Translations under genes and position numbers: made by a program
Assembly (NCBI GenBank): GCA_016927015.1
Contig: JAFGNM010000060.1
Span: forward strand, 1 to 34,939
Origin: Candidatus Bathyarchaeota archaeon
GTDB taxonomy: Archaea; Thermoproteota; Bathyarchaeia; Bathyarchaeales; Bathycorpusculaceae
Reading direction: 5' to 3'
Length of the DNA stretch: 34,939 bases
Notes under the pieces: generated by a model
What the model saw: the letters and a program-made list of their open reading frames with translations, nothing else
Told to the model about the DNA's origin: nothing
Database searches by the model: none
Shown here: piece after piece, positions 14,489 through 22,725 of the stretch
Numbering within the stretch: position 1 is the first letter of the stretch
Layout: the number at the start of each line of letters is the position of its first letter

Positions 14489-14779
14489 CTACTCAGTTTT
14501 TTTCCATTTATCGCGGTTAACCAAACCAATTATGAGGTATATCAGACCCAAAGCGAAAAGAGGCAGACCAATTTCAAACGGCAATTCCGCAAAAAAATAC
14601 ACAATCATCATGGCAAACCCAGTGGGCAAAAAAGCCACGCCCATTATCAAGAAAGCCTTATAGTCTGTTTCCCCTGCTTTGCCCGCTCTCTTTCTTTTCC
14701 GCAAAACCACCACCAGCAGCAACGTAACCAATATGCCTACGAGCAGAAGCAAACTCATAACAGAAACCGAATCATTCAT
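14489..14779 (-). CDS. Small integral membrane protein
   Basis: 96 aa with three predicted membrane helices: residues 5-26 (VSVMSLLLLVGILVTLLLVV), 42-63 (KAFLIMGVAFLPTGFAMMIV) and 69-88 (FEIGLPLFALGLIYLIIGLV). A basic loop, RKRKRAGKAGE, separates the first two and would lie in the cytoplasm. AGGGAG sits a few bases before ATG 14779, supporting the start. No family or function was recognised, and no operon partner is present. Confidence 0.7.
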   Translation of the reverse strand: MNDSVSVMSLLLLVGILVTLLLVVVLRKRKRAGKAGETDYKAFLIMGVAFLPTGFAMMIVYFFAELPFEIGLPLFALGLIYLIIGLVNRDKWKKTE

Positions 14780-15016
14780 TCTCCCTGCCTCTCCAGCAAG
14801 CTAGAAAACGCGAACTCCACCTAAAAATCTTTAGCAACCTCTCCAACCACACCCTCCTTAAAGAAAACCCGCAACAAACTGCCGTGACGTATAAAACTCG
14901 TTGATTCCGCTACGAAAAACAGCAAAAACCGCCTGATTCCGTGCTTTCGAGCCGTAAAGTTTAAGGGTTGAGGTTTTGTATGGTTTCGCGTACTCGCTTA
15001 CTTAGGAGTTTGTGGC

Positions 15017-15568
15017 GTGAAAGTCAAAGGAGAAAGCATAGAAGAACGCAAAGCTGAGGTCCTAATTAAACTCAGAAAATACAAACTGATCAAAAAAGAA
15101 GAACAGGAAGACTCTATAGGTTACACTGTGAACATTCCCAAGGACAAAGAGAAAGCCTTAGTCTGGTGCATTCTTGGTCAAGCAACTGTGGGCATCGCCA
15201 TGATGAATGCACTGTACAAACTTTTGGAAGAGAAGGGGCTGGAACGCGCCATCGTAATCACGGAAGGTCGCTTCACGCATGCCGCTAAGCAAGGCGCAAA
15301 AAAGAGGAAGGTTGAGCTTCTGCCCAAGTCTTTCCCTGTATTCGAAATTTTTGACCACAAGCTGGTTCCGAAGCACGAGATTCTGACTGAAGAGGAAAAA
15401 AGCCAGATTCTAGCCCAGTACAAGATTCAGCCGTACCAGATGCCGCAGATAAAATCCGCCGACCCCGCAGTTAAAGCCATAGGCGCCAAGCCAGGTGACA
15501 TGCTGAGAATAATAAGGAAAAGCGCAACCGCAGGCGAGCACATCGCTTACCGCTACGTAGTAGACTAA
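15017..15568 (+). CDS. Two-domain Rpb5/RpoH-type RNA polymerase subunit
   Basis: 183 aa from GTG 15017, with GGAG about 10 nt upstream. Residues about 112-183 are the Rpb5/RpoH assembly domain: DHKLVPKH (113-120), [15 protein letters not shown], the DP pair at 149-150, [14 protein letters not shown] and [12 protein letters not shown]. This part joins the largest polymerase subunit. Ordinary archaeal RpoH is only about 80 aa. Here residues 1-111 align without large gaps to the jaw domain of eukaryotic Rpb5: compare [18 protein letters not shown] and [17 protein letters not shown] with yeast PSVGVKTMKTFVIHIQEK and TGIFVYQNNITPSAM. It is not next to rpoB, unlike normal archaeal rpoH, so it may be a paralogue or a displaced sole copy. 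Confidence 0.85.
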   Translation: MKVKGESIEERKAEVLIKLRKYKLIKKEEQEDSIGYTVNIPKDKEKALVWCILGQATVGIAMMNALYKLLEEKGLERAIVITEGRFTHAAKQGAKKRKVELLPKSFPVFEIFDHKLVPKHEILTEEEKSQILAQYKIQPYQMPQIKSADPAVKAIGAKPGDMLRIIRKSATAGEHIAYRYVVD

Positions 15569-15587
15569 AAAGGGAAAACAGCAAGCC

Positions 15588-16145
15588 TTATTTAGCTATC
15601 ATAACTTCTGTCGATTTGACGACAGCCTGTACTTCGTCGCCTACTTTTACGCCTAGCTCTTCAACCGCTTCTTTCGTTATCACTGCAGTGATTACTGCAG
15701 GCACTTTAATCTCAACTTTGACTTTCGCGGTTATTCCGTCTTTTTCAATAGAAACCACTTTCCCTTTAAGCTGGTTTCGCGCGCTAATTTTCAGTCCTAA
15801 CACCTCCCAATACTCTTGATCTGCAAGAACCTCACTCATGTAACCCTCTACACGCTGATACTCTTCTATCAAACTCTGCCCCAGCGCGGTTAGTTTTGCG
15901 CCGCCGCCTCCAGTTTTGCCTCCCTTATAGGTTTCCACAATTGGTGCTTCGACGACTTTCTGAATTTTTTGCAGGTAATTCCACACGTAGCGATAAGACA
16001 TACTAAGCTTTTCAGAGGCTTTCGAGATGGACTGCTCTTTTGCTATTGCTTTTAGAATTTCAGCGCCGCCTTTGCCCAGTACGGGTTTTCCGTTGTATTC
16101 TATCCATACTTTGCAGGAGGGCTTGTGTTTGTTGTGAGTGAACAT
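15588..16145 (-). CDS. ModE-type molybdate/tungstate-responsive regulator
   Basis: 185 aa. Residues 12-105 are a LysR-like winged HTH of the ModE group (GKGGAEILKAIAKEQSISKA; SEKLSMSYRYVWNYLQKI; GGKTGGGGAKLTALGQSLI). Residues about 118-183 are a molbindin/TOBE domain that begins SARNQLKGKVVSIEKDG and should bind tungstate or molybdate. Together they make an oxyanion-sensing repressor or activator. The gene diverges from tupA across a 73-bp gap holding the tupA TATA box, so it almost certainly controls the importer, most likely repressing it when the metal is plentiful. A single molbindin domain, not two, is present. Confidence 0.88.
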   Translation of the reverse strand: MFTHNKHKPSCKVWIEYNGKPVLGKGGAEILKAIAKEQSISKASEKLSMSYRYVWNYLQKIQKVVEAPIVETYKGGKTGGGGAKLTALGQSLIEEYQRVEGYMSEVLADQEYWEVLGLKISARNQLKGKVVSIEKDGITAKVKVEIKVPAVITAVITKEAVEELGVKVGDEVQAVVKSTEVMIAK

Positions 16146-16170
16146 TACGTTTAGAGTTATTCGTGATAAA

Positions 16171-16180
16171 GTTTATAAGG
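16171..16180 (+). promoter_or_regulatory. Predicted TATA box of tupABC
   Basis: GTTTATAAGG lies 39 bases before the tupA ATG, which gives a short leader of about 15 nt. The surrounding gap to the divergent modE-type gene (16146-16218) is the likely regulator-binding region; no clean palindrome was identified in it. Confidence 0.5.
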
Positions 16181-16218
16181 GTAGTGATATGAATGACAAA
16201 ACATAACGGTGTTTAAAC

Positions 16219-17229
16219 ATGCAAGCATGGCAAAAACTGCTCATAGTGGCAGCACTAGCAACCATAATAGTAGTCGCAGGCACACTCGTTTACTTCAACT
16301 ACTTCACAAAACGCAGACTCTTCATCTCCACAACCACAAGCCTATACGACACAGGATTACTCGACTTAATTGAGACAGAATACGAAGCAACACACAACGT
16401 TGACCTAAACATATTAGCCGTAGGAACAGGCATAGCCATCCAGCACGCCCAGAACGGCGACGCCGACGTAGTCCTCGTTCACTCACCATCAGTAGAGAAA
16501 ACTTTTCTCGAAGAAGGCTACGGAGAGAACAGGAAAATAATAGCCTACAACTTCTTCACCATCATCGGACCAGAAGACGACCCAGCGGGAATCGAAGGAA
16601 AAACAATCACTGACGCCTTAGACGGCATAGTCACCTACGGAGACAGCTTAGCCGACCAAGCAGGGCAAACCCAAATCTGGGTTTCTAGAGGAGACAATTC
16701 TGGCACACACTCCAAAGAAAAAAGCCTTTGGAGCAAAGCAGGCTATGACTATGAAAGCATAACCGAGGAACCATGGTACGCAAGCGCAGGTCAAGGCATG
16801 GGCGCCACATTAAACATAGCTAACGAGAAGGAAGCTTACTGTCTCGCGGACATAGGCACATACCTGAAATACTATTCTGACGGCACAATATCCTTGCCAG
16901 CGCTGATACTTGAAGAGGAATCTCTGCTCAACGTTTACAGCGTTATGGCAGTAAGCCCAACAGTTGTGGCAAACCAGTCTATACATGAAAAGATTAGCTT
17001 TGATGACGCGATGGAGTTCATAGAATACTTGGTTTCACCTGAAACTCAGCAGCTAATAACAAACTATGGCAAAGACACCTACGGACAAAGCCTCTTCACT
17101 GGTGCAGTGCAACCATTAATCGATGATTCACCTCAACCTCTTGTCAGCTGGATACAAGACTACGCCTTCTTTGACGGTTCCGAATGTCCACCGCAATACA
17201 GAAATGGCTACGCAGACCTTTACACGTAG
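16219..17229 (+). CDS. tupA: Tungstate ABC transporter substrate-binding protein TupA
   Basis: 336 aa. One N-terminal hydrophobic helix (residues about 5-27) anchors or exports the protein. The mature part opens with LFISTTTSLYDTGLLD; the TTTS motif is the hallmark oxyanion-binding segment of TupA proteins, as opposed to WtpA or ModA. Further family matches are ADVVLVHSPSVEKTFLEEGYG, IIGPEDDPAG, WVSRGDNSGTHSKEKSLW and YCLADIGTYL. It captures tungstate outside the membrane and hands it to TupB. An adjacent ModE-type regulator supports the metal assignment, although molybdate or vanadate cannot be ruled out by sequence alone. Confidence 0.92.
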   Translation: MQAWQKLLIVAALATIIVVAGTLVYFNYFTKRRLFISTTTSLYDTGLLDLIETEYEATHNVDLNILAVGTGIAIQHAQNGDADVVLVHSPSVEKTFLEEGYGENRKIIAYNFFTIIGPEDDPAGIEGKTITDALDGIVTYGDSLADQAGQTQIWVSRGDNSGTHSKEKSLWSKAGYDYESITEEPWYASAGQGMGATLNIANEKEAYCLADIGTYLKYYSDGTISLPALILEEESLLNVYSVMAVSPTVVANQSIHEKISFDDAMEFIEYLVSPETQQLITNYGKDTYGQSLFTGAVQPLIDDSPQPLVSWIQDYAFFDGSECPPQYRNGYADLYT

Positions 17230-17241
17230 AGGAACATAATA

Positions 17242-18000
17242 TTGGCTGATGTACTCGGCGGCATAGTAGAAGCCTTCCAGTTGATAGTTACAGGCGACCC
17301 AGAAATCCTCGGGATTGTCTCCCGTTCCCTCCTTTTTTCTGGAACAGCGGTTATTTTAGCCATTCTTTGGGGTACACCGCTTGCCATGTTGATAGCCATG
17401 AAAGAATTTCGAGGTAAAACACTGCTCAAAACATACTTCAGTACCTTAATCGGCTTGCCAACGGTAGTTTTGGGCTTAATTCTTTTTCTTATTTTTTCAA
17501 GAGGTGGACCGCTGGGCTTTCTAGGATTGCTGTACACACCAGCGGCTATAATAATTGGCCAAGCTATATTGGTGACGCCGATTCTTGTCAGCATAGGCGT
17601 TTCAGCCATTGAATCTGTTGACCCTGAAATAATGAGCTTATCCAAAACGCTGGGCGCTTCAGAGTCCCAAGCGCAAGTAGCAGTTTTAAAGGAAGCAGCC
17701 AGCGGGATTATTTTATCTGATATTGCCAGTTTTAACCGGGCAATAGGTGAGTTGGGAGTAGTTTTGCTGGTCGGCGGTAACATTGCAGGATTCGGCATCA
17801 GGACCGATGTGTTGACGACAGCGATTTCACGTAATGTTCAAATAGGCGAAATCGGTCTTGCCGTGGCTCTGGGAATATTGTTGGTGCTAATACTTTTCAC
17901 GATAAACATAATAATAGTTGTATTAAGGAAAGCAAACTACATAGTCGAATTAGCTAAAGCGCCATATTTTAGACTGAAACGCTATAGAGAGACTAAATGA
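17242..18000 (+). CDS. tupB: Tungstate ABC transporter permease TupB
   Basis: 252 aa. It begins at TTG 17242, preceded by AGAGGAAC at good spacing. Several membrane helices are visible (AVILAILWGTPLAMLIAM; LIGLPTVVLGLILFLIFS; AAIIIGQAILVTPILVSIGV; IGLAVALGILLVLILFTINIII). The EAA-type loop that contacts the ATPase appears as TLGASESQAQVAVLKEAASG. It forms the channel for tungstate. The gene follows tupA after 12 bases and overlaps tupC as ATGA, so the three are one operon. Confidence 0.9.
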   Translation: MADVLGGIVEAFQLIVTGDPEILGIVSRSLLFSGTAVILAILWGTPLAMLIAMKEFRGKTLLKTYFSTLIGLPTVVLGLILFLIFSRGGPLGFLGLLYTPAAIIIGQAILVTPILVSIGVSAIESVDPEIMSLSKTLGASESQAQVAVLKEAASGIILSDIASFNRAIGELGVVLLVGGNIAGFGIRTDVLTTAISRNVQIGEIGLAVALGILLVLILFTINIIIVVLRKANYIVELAKAPYFRLKRYRETK

Positions 18001-19061
18001 TGATGGCAGTTGCTGAATTAAAAAAGGTAACGAAAGCCTATGGCAACAAAATAGTGGTAGATGCAGTGAACCTGCAAATCCGCGAAGGCGAAATACTAGC
18101 CCTTTTAGGACCTAACGGTTCAGGAAAAACTACAATATTAAAAATCCTTGCATTCATCGAAAACCCGACAGGTGGCGAAGTGAAATTCCAAGGTGAAAAA
18201 GTTAACTTCAAAAACACCGAAAAGGTGCGCCTGCAAAGTACGCTTGTCTTTCAAAAAACAACCCTCTTCGGCACTTCAGTCTACAACAATATTGCTTACG
18301 GATTGAAAATGAGGAAAGTACCGAAGGAAACACGTGACAGAGAAGTGAAAAAAGCACTGGAAATAGTGAAGCTAGAGGGCTTCGAGAAACGTAATGCAAG
18401 GAAGCTTTCCGGCGGAGAACAACAAAGAGTAGCCATAGCCAGAGCCTTAGTGCTAAAGACTAAACTGCTGCTTCTGGACGAGCCGACGGCAAACTTGGAC
18501 CCGAAAAACGCGGGCATACTTGAAGAGGTCATCGACACCGTAAACCGCGAAAACAAAACAGCCATCGTGATGGCAACGCACAACATGTTTCAAGCTAAAA
18601 AGTTGCCGCACCGCATCGCGTTAATGGATGAGGGAAAAATCACTGAGATTGGCGCTCCAGCAGAGGTTTTCGGCAAGCTCTCCAAGAACTTGGCTCGCTT
18701 CGCTGCGGTTGACAACACTTTCACCGGAACCGCTAAAGCAACAGCGTCTGGCACATCAAAAGTTGACATTGGCAACAACGTGCAGATAGAAGTAACTGCC
18801 CAAAGGCAAGGCGCTACCGCCGTTTTCATAAATCCTCAGGACATAATCGTGTCTAAGACCGCGGTGGAGTCCAGCGCTAGAAACGTGTTCAAGGGCAAAA
18901 TCACCGAAATCGCGGATTTAGATTCACTCGTAAAACTCAAGGTTGACGTCGGCAAGCCCTTCACGGTTCAGATAACCAAGCGGTCTTTCAGTGAGATGGG
19001 ACTTTGCTTGAACGCTGAGGTTTTCATCACCTTCAAAGCTTCAAGCGTCCAAGTGCTTTAG
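17997..19061 (+). CDS. tupC: Tungstate ABC transporter ATP-binding protein TupC
   Basis: 354 aa. The ATPase domain (residues 1-235) has Walker A GPNGSGKT (38-45), the Q-loop in LVFQKTTLFG, signature LSGGEQQR near 136-143, Walker B LLLLDEP and the switch His in MATHNM. Residues about 250-354 form a TOBE-like domain (AVFINPQDIIVSK; GKITEIADLDSLVKLKV) of the sort that binds oxyanions and can inhibit transport. The ATGA overlap with tupB couples translation. The C-terminal domain is longer than in minimal TupC proteins, which suggests feedback by cytoplasmic tungstate; this last point is inference. Confidence 0.9.
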   Translation: MMMAVAELKKVTKAYGNKIVVDAVNLQIREGEILALLGPNGSGKTTILKILAFIENPTGGEVKFQGEKVNFKNTEKVRLQSTLVFQKTTLFGTSVYNNIAYGLKMRKVPKETRDREVKKALEIVKLEGFEKRNARKLSGGEQQRVAIARALVLKTKLLLLDEPTANLDPKNAGILEEVIDTVNRENKTAIVMATHNMFQAKKLPHRIALMDEGKITEIGAPAEVFGKLSKNLARFAAVDNTFTGTAKATASGTSKVDIGNNVQIEVTAQRQGATAVFINPQDIIVSKTAVESSARNVFKGKITEIADLDSLVKLKVDVGKPFTVQITKRSFSEMGLCLNAEVFITFKASSVQVL

Positions 19062-19282
19062 GCTGAGCTTTTTCTTTCCTCCGCCAGCTCATGCAGAATC
19101 ACTAAGGCTTCGCCAAAAGACATGCTAAGCCTGTTCGCCAGTTCCGAAGCAGTTATGTCAGGTTTTTCCTGTAATATCGGCTCTCGCGTGTACGCTTTGT
19201 GGGTTGGGTACATCACCGAGGCGTGAACCGTCTCGACAAGTATGGTCCAAAGTTTTTCCTTCATGTACTCTTCCAGGCTCAT
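19058..19282 (-). CDS. Small winged-helix-like protein
   Basis: 74 aa, convergent with tupC and overlapping its stop by 4 bases. The N-terminal half is a helical stretch (MSLEEYMKEKLWTILVETVHASV). The C-terminal half looks like a helix-turn-helix: DITASELANRLSMSFGEALVILHEL. It may be a small DNA-binding protein, but the wing is short or missing. It lies beside the tungstate operon without an obvious tie. Homologues are not known to me by name. Confidence 0.6.
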   Translation of the reverse strand: MSLEEYMKEKLWTILVETVHASVMYPTHKAYTREPILQEKPDITASELANRLSMSFGEALVILHELAEERKSSA

Positions 19283-19413
19283 GTGGCATCACAGAGTTCA
19301 TTGTGTTAAGTGGTTATTCAGCATACCGCAAAAAACGCATATGATTTTTCGAAAAACAAGCAGGCAACTCTTAAATTACTTCAAAATGACAAAGTTAACG
19401 TGGTGAAACGAAG

Positions 19414-19965
19414 TTGACTAAAAAGGCGTTAATAGTTTACTGGTCGAAAACAGGCAACACCGAGAAGGTAGCCAACGCCATCAAGCAAGGCTTAGAAGAG
19501 GCAGAAGTCCAAGTTACAATGAAAAAACAGGAAGAGGCTGAAAACGTTGACTACTTCGACTACGACATTGTCTGCATAGGTGCCCCTTCATACTCGTGGC
19601 ATCCACCAGAACCGATGGCTAAATTCCTAAAAGACAAATTTGCAGCTTACCGCAAAGAAGGCAAAATCAAACCGTGCGCCCCAAAAATTCCAGGCAAAAA
19701 CGCGTTAATTTTCTGCACGTATTCTGGTCCTCACACAGGCATTGACGAGGCAACACCAGCGGGCAAGTACATGGCTCAGTTCTTCGAGCACTTGGGCTTC
19801 ACGGTCTTAGACGAATGGTACATCCTAAGCGAGTTCCACGGTTCCTTGGAGAACAGCACACAGTGCAGGATGGGCGACGTAAGAGGAAAACCCACGGAAA
19901 AAGAGCTGTTGAAGATAAAGGAAGACACTGAACGTTTAGCCAAAAAACACTTGGTTCAAGCATAG
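19414..19965 (+). CDS. Flavodoxin-family protein
   Basis: 183 aa from TTG 19414 (GGTGA 8 nt upstream; TATA-like CTTAAATTAC at about 19370). The FMN phosphate-binding loop is seen at residues 10-15 (YWSKTGNTEKVA), with the later loops GAPSYSWHPPEPM and FCTYSGPHTG, the latter placed like the second FMN-contact loop. It should bind FMN and act as a low-potential electron carrier or NAD(P)H-dependent reductase in anaerobic metabolism. It is somewhat longer than minimal flavodoxins (about 150 aa). The next in-frame codons after its TAG encode a remnant of an alcohol dehydrogenase, described separately. Confidence 0.88.
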   Translation: MTKKALIVYWSKTGNTEKVANAIKQGLEEAEVQVTMKKQEEAENVDYFDYDIVCIGAPSYSWHPPEPMAKFLKDKFAAYRKEGKIKPCAPKIPGKNALIFCTYSGPHTGIDEATPAGKYMAQFFEHLGFTVLDEWYILSEFHGSLENSTQCRMGDVRGKPTEKELLKIKEDTERLAKKHLVQA

Positions 19966-20097
19966 TTAATCGCCGAGAAAACTTTAGACGTTAAAGGCGT
20001 GGTAACACATAGGTTTAGGTTTGCAGATTTTGAGAGGGTGCTTCGGACTGTGGATGACCATGCGGAGAACGATTTGAAGGTTGTCATAACGGAATAA
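19966..20097 (+). pseudogene. Remnant of a zinc-type (MDR) alcohol/polyol dehydrogenase C-terminus
   Basis: Directly after the flavodoxin TAG, 43 codons read in the same frame to TAA 20095-20097 and give a peptide that begins LIAEKTLDVKGVVTHRFRFAD and ends DLKVVITE. That is the typical C-terminal end of medium-chain threonine, sorbitol or alcohol dehydrogenases (pattern 'vTHrF.l.dfe.a......lKvvi'). No start codon, Rossmann fold or catalytic domain precedes it. It looks like the tail left after a deletion that removed most of the gene. Confidence 0.7.
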
Positions 20098-20177
20098 TTT
20101 CTGTTGTAACCTACCGTAAAGTATATTATTCATAGGGAAATTGGTGTACCCGCTTCACTTTAGCAAAAAAAGAGAGC

Positions 20178-20879
20178 GTGACTTCAATAAGCATTAAAGC
20201 TGTGATATTTGATCTTGACGGAACTATTGCCAGTTTCAACCTGGACTACAAGGCACTACGAGGAGATGTTAGAAGCTACCTGCTGCGAGTGGGCGTTCCC
20301 GCCTCGGTGTTATCCGTAAACGAGAGCATCTTTGAAATGCTCCAGAAAACCTCGATATACATGAAAAACTCTGGAAAATCCGCTGAGGCAATGGATGAGA
20401 TTCGCAACGAAACCTTGGCTACAGCTGAAAAGTACGAGTTGGAAGCCGCCACGAGCACGGACCTGCTGCCTGGAGCATACGAAACGTTGAAGGCTTTGAA
20501 ACAGATGGACTTGAAAATCGGCTTGTTCACTCTGAACAGCGATAAAGCCGCAAACTACATTCTGCAACGCTTCAAACTTGGCGACTTCTTCGGCGTGACG
20601 GTTCCGAGAAACAAAGTCAATTTTGTGAAGCCGAATCCTGAGCATCTTGAAATGGCACTTAAGATTTTAGGCGTAGCGCCTGAGGAAACAGTGGTTGTTG
20701 GAGACGGCAACGTGGACATGGAGAGCGCTAGGGAGTTGAAAGCCATCGCTGTTGGCTTGCCGGCAGGCGCATCCAAGATAGAGCAGTTGATGAGTCACGG
20801 CGCCAACTACATTATAACTTCGATAACTGACTTGCCTGTTCTAATAGAGAAAATAAACAAAGGACAAGCGACACAATAG
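20178..20879 (+). CDS. HAD-superfamily phosphatase
   Basis: 233 aa from GTG 20178. The four HAD motifs are present: I, FDLDGTIASF (nucleophile Asp and acid/base Asp near residues 11-13); II, IGLFTLNSDKA; III, the Lys in FVKPNPEHL; IV, VVVGDGNVDMESA. A helical cap lies between motifs I and II (residues about 20-95), as in phosphoglycolate phosphatase-like enzymes of the C1 cap group. It should remove phosphate from a small sugar or glycolate phosphate. The exact substrate cannot be read from the sequence. It stands alone, about 80 bases after the dehydrogenase remnant. Confidence 0.88.
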   Translation: MTSISIKAVIFDLDGTIASFNLDYKALRGDVRSYLLRVGVPASVLSVNESIFEMLQKTSIYMKNSGKSAEAMDEIRNETLATAEKYELEAATSTDLLPGAYETLKALKQMDLKIGLFTLNSDKAANYILQRFKLGDFFGVTVPRNKVNFVKPNPEHLEMALKILGVAPEETVVVGDGNVDMESARELKAIAVGLPAGASKIEQLMSHGANYIITSITDLPVLIEKINKGQATQ

Positions 20880-21118
20880 CCTGCCAAGCTGGTTTGAGAC
20901 AGTATCCGTGTTAATGGAAATTCTCACGTGATTTTTCTCTTTTTTAGTTCTTGGTCAAAGCGGCTCTACTTTTGCTTGACTTAGCTTACGTCTTGCTTTT
21001 TGAAGTTATTGCCCATCTTCAGATTGAATTTGATAACAATCGAAAATTAGCAAATTAATTATGCAACTTGAGTTAATAGTTTATTACGTGTTGAAAGTTG
21101 TGCTGCTTGAGGCATAGC

Positions 21119-22501
21119 TTGCATACGAAGATTCAAACAGTCCTTTCAGGGCGTTCTACGCTATTTTTTTCTTCAATATTGGTTTGTGTTTATCTCCTGA
21201 TTTGCCTCTTCACTTTCCTTCTTCTTCAAGGCGACATGAATGATTGGATTGCGTTCATGCATGGCGAGGCTTCAATCGCTCTTTTTTTCATCTACTGTAT
21301 AGCGGGAGTTGTCGGAATTAGTTTAACATTATTTTTCAAAAAGGAATTGCACCTTCTAAACGCCTCGCACAAGGTTATCGCAGTCTCTTTTCTACTAACC
21401 ACAATCATCGGAGTCAGCGTATTCACTTACCTCAACTTTTCCGCTACGCAAGAGAACTACACTTGGATGCATGATGGAATGGTTTACCAGCAAATGGGGC
21501 AATCTTTTCTAGTAAACCACGAATTCATCATTGACGGCAGGTATACTCACCATTTTGCTCCGGTTTATCCGCTTTACTTGGCGGTGTTTTACACTTTTTT
21601 GCCAGTCCATATAGGAACGCAGATAGCTGTGGAAATTATTGTTGTCCTGTCGCTGATAGTGACCTTGATAGTTACGCGAAAGTTGTATGGGTTAACACCT
21701 GCTTTGATAACAACCGGGCTGATAGCTACCGTTCCAACATACCTTTTCTCCGCTTCTCGCAACTACGCTGAACCCATAATGCTCATTTTGTATACTCTTA
21801 CAATATATTTTATCTTGGAAAGTCTCAATCCCGAGAAAGGAAACAGAATAATTGCTGCTGGCTTGTGTGCCGCTCTTGGCTTTCTCACCAAATCAAGCCT
21901 CGGCTATTTCTTCATAGTAACTGGATTAGCGGGTTTTCTGTGGAGGTTTTACTACATGAAATGGCGTATCTTCAAAAACAAGAATTACCTTATGGCAGTT
22001 CTGGTTTTTTTAGTTTTGGTGATAGCTTGGACTGGAAGAAACCTTTATCTTTTCTGGGATGGCAGTCTCTCTGGCTTGTTTGCAGCGTCGCAAACCAGTG
22101 ACTATTTTACCGCGGCTATGGTGCATTCTCTGGGAAAAGACTTCGGCAGTGTTTTCATTCAGTTCTGGTTTTTCATGGTTCTCACGGTGCTTTTTATGTT
22201 GTCTTACACTTGGATATTTTCTGCTTATGTTAAGAATTCATTTAGCAGAATTCGTGATGAGCGAATAAGCTGTCTCTGGTTGTCAATAATGCTGCCGCTT
22301 TTCATTGGATGGCTAATCGGAGCTATTTATTTTGTGTTCGAAAACGATTGGATGCCTGATTACTTGATTAGTTATTATCCAGTATCTCAAGCTCGCTATC
22401 TGGTATTCACGCTGATTCGGTACTGTTTCGTTGTTATAGTGCCTTTTAGCTGGCTGGCTTATGAATCGGCGAAAAAAGAACCACGGCATAGTAATCAGTG
22501 A
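21119..22501 (+). CDS. Membrane glycosyltransferase (GT39/ArnT-like)
   Basis: About 460 aa from TTG 21119, which has GAGG 6 nt upstream; TTG 21098 would give 467 aa. At least ten hydrophobic helices are visible, starting with LFFSSILVCVYLLICLFTFLL. The first long outer loop has WMHDGMVYQQMGQSFLVNHE followed by FAPVYPLYLAVFY, the arrangement of C-type glycosyltransferases of the PMT/ArnT/Aglb-related group, where an Asp in this loop binds a lipid-linked sugar. It probably moves a sugar from a polyprenyl phosphate to a protein or lipid on the outer face. Codon use is a little more AT-rich than its neighbours. Substrates cannot be inferred. Confidence 0.8.
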   Translation: MHTKIQTVLSGRSTLFFSSILVCVYLLICLFTFLLLQGDMNDWIAFMHGEASIALFFIYCIAGVVGISLTLFFKKELHLLNASHKVIAVSFLLTTIIGVSVFTYLNFSATQENYTWMHDGMVYQQMGQSFLVNHEFIIDGRYTHHFAPVYPLYLAVFYTFLPVHIGTQIAVEIIVVLSLIVTLIVTRKLYGLTPALITTGLIATVPTYLFSASRNYAEPIMLILYTLTIYFILESLNPEKGNRIIAAGLCAALGFLTKSSLGYFFIVTGLAGFLWRFYYMKWRIFKNKNYLMAVLVFLVLVIAWTGRNLYLFWDGSLSGLFAASQTSDYFTAAMVHSLGKDFGSVFIQFWFFMVLTVLFMLSYTWIFSAYVKNSFSRIRDERISCLWLSIMLPLFIGWLIGAIYFVFENDWMPDYLISYYPVSQARYLVFTLIRYCFVVIVPFSWLAYESAKKEPRHSNQ

Positions 22502-22623
22502 TTTGCGTTTTCTTGGTTCGCACATGAGACTTCAGGGTTTCAGGTTCCTTTTCCAAGGTAGAATCAGGATTGTGTATAATTACTCGAGAGTTATGTATGG
22601 AATAACATTATGAAAACCGTAAA

Positions 22624-22636
22624 GCTTATATATTAA
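22624..22636 (+). promoter_or_regulatory. Predicted TATA box of the TFB gene
   Basis: GCTTATATATTAA is a close match to the archaeal TATA consensus. A start about 25 bases on would leave an unusually long leader of roughly 70 nt before ATG 22726, with no Shine-Dalgarno directly at the start codon. Confidence 0.5.
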
Positions 22637-22725
22637 AACTGTTCACTTGCTTAGTTTGCGCGGACCCGAATGTACTGTTTTCTCAATCAAAAAGGGATAC
22701 GGTGACGGTTCTACGCAAATAATAC

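Noticed and set aside
14226-14663. 145-aa plus-strand open frame
   Set aside because: It runs antisense to two better minus-strand genes and has a low-complexity, unlikely protein composition.
19963-19965. Amber (TAG) readthrough or pyrrolysine in flavodoxin
   Set aside because: TAG is a normal stop for several genes in the window (tupA, tupC, HAD, acyP neighbour), no pyrrolysine machinery is visible, and the downstream peptide is a typical dehydrogenase tail.
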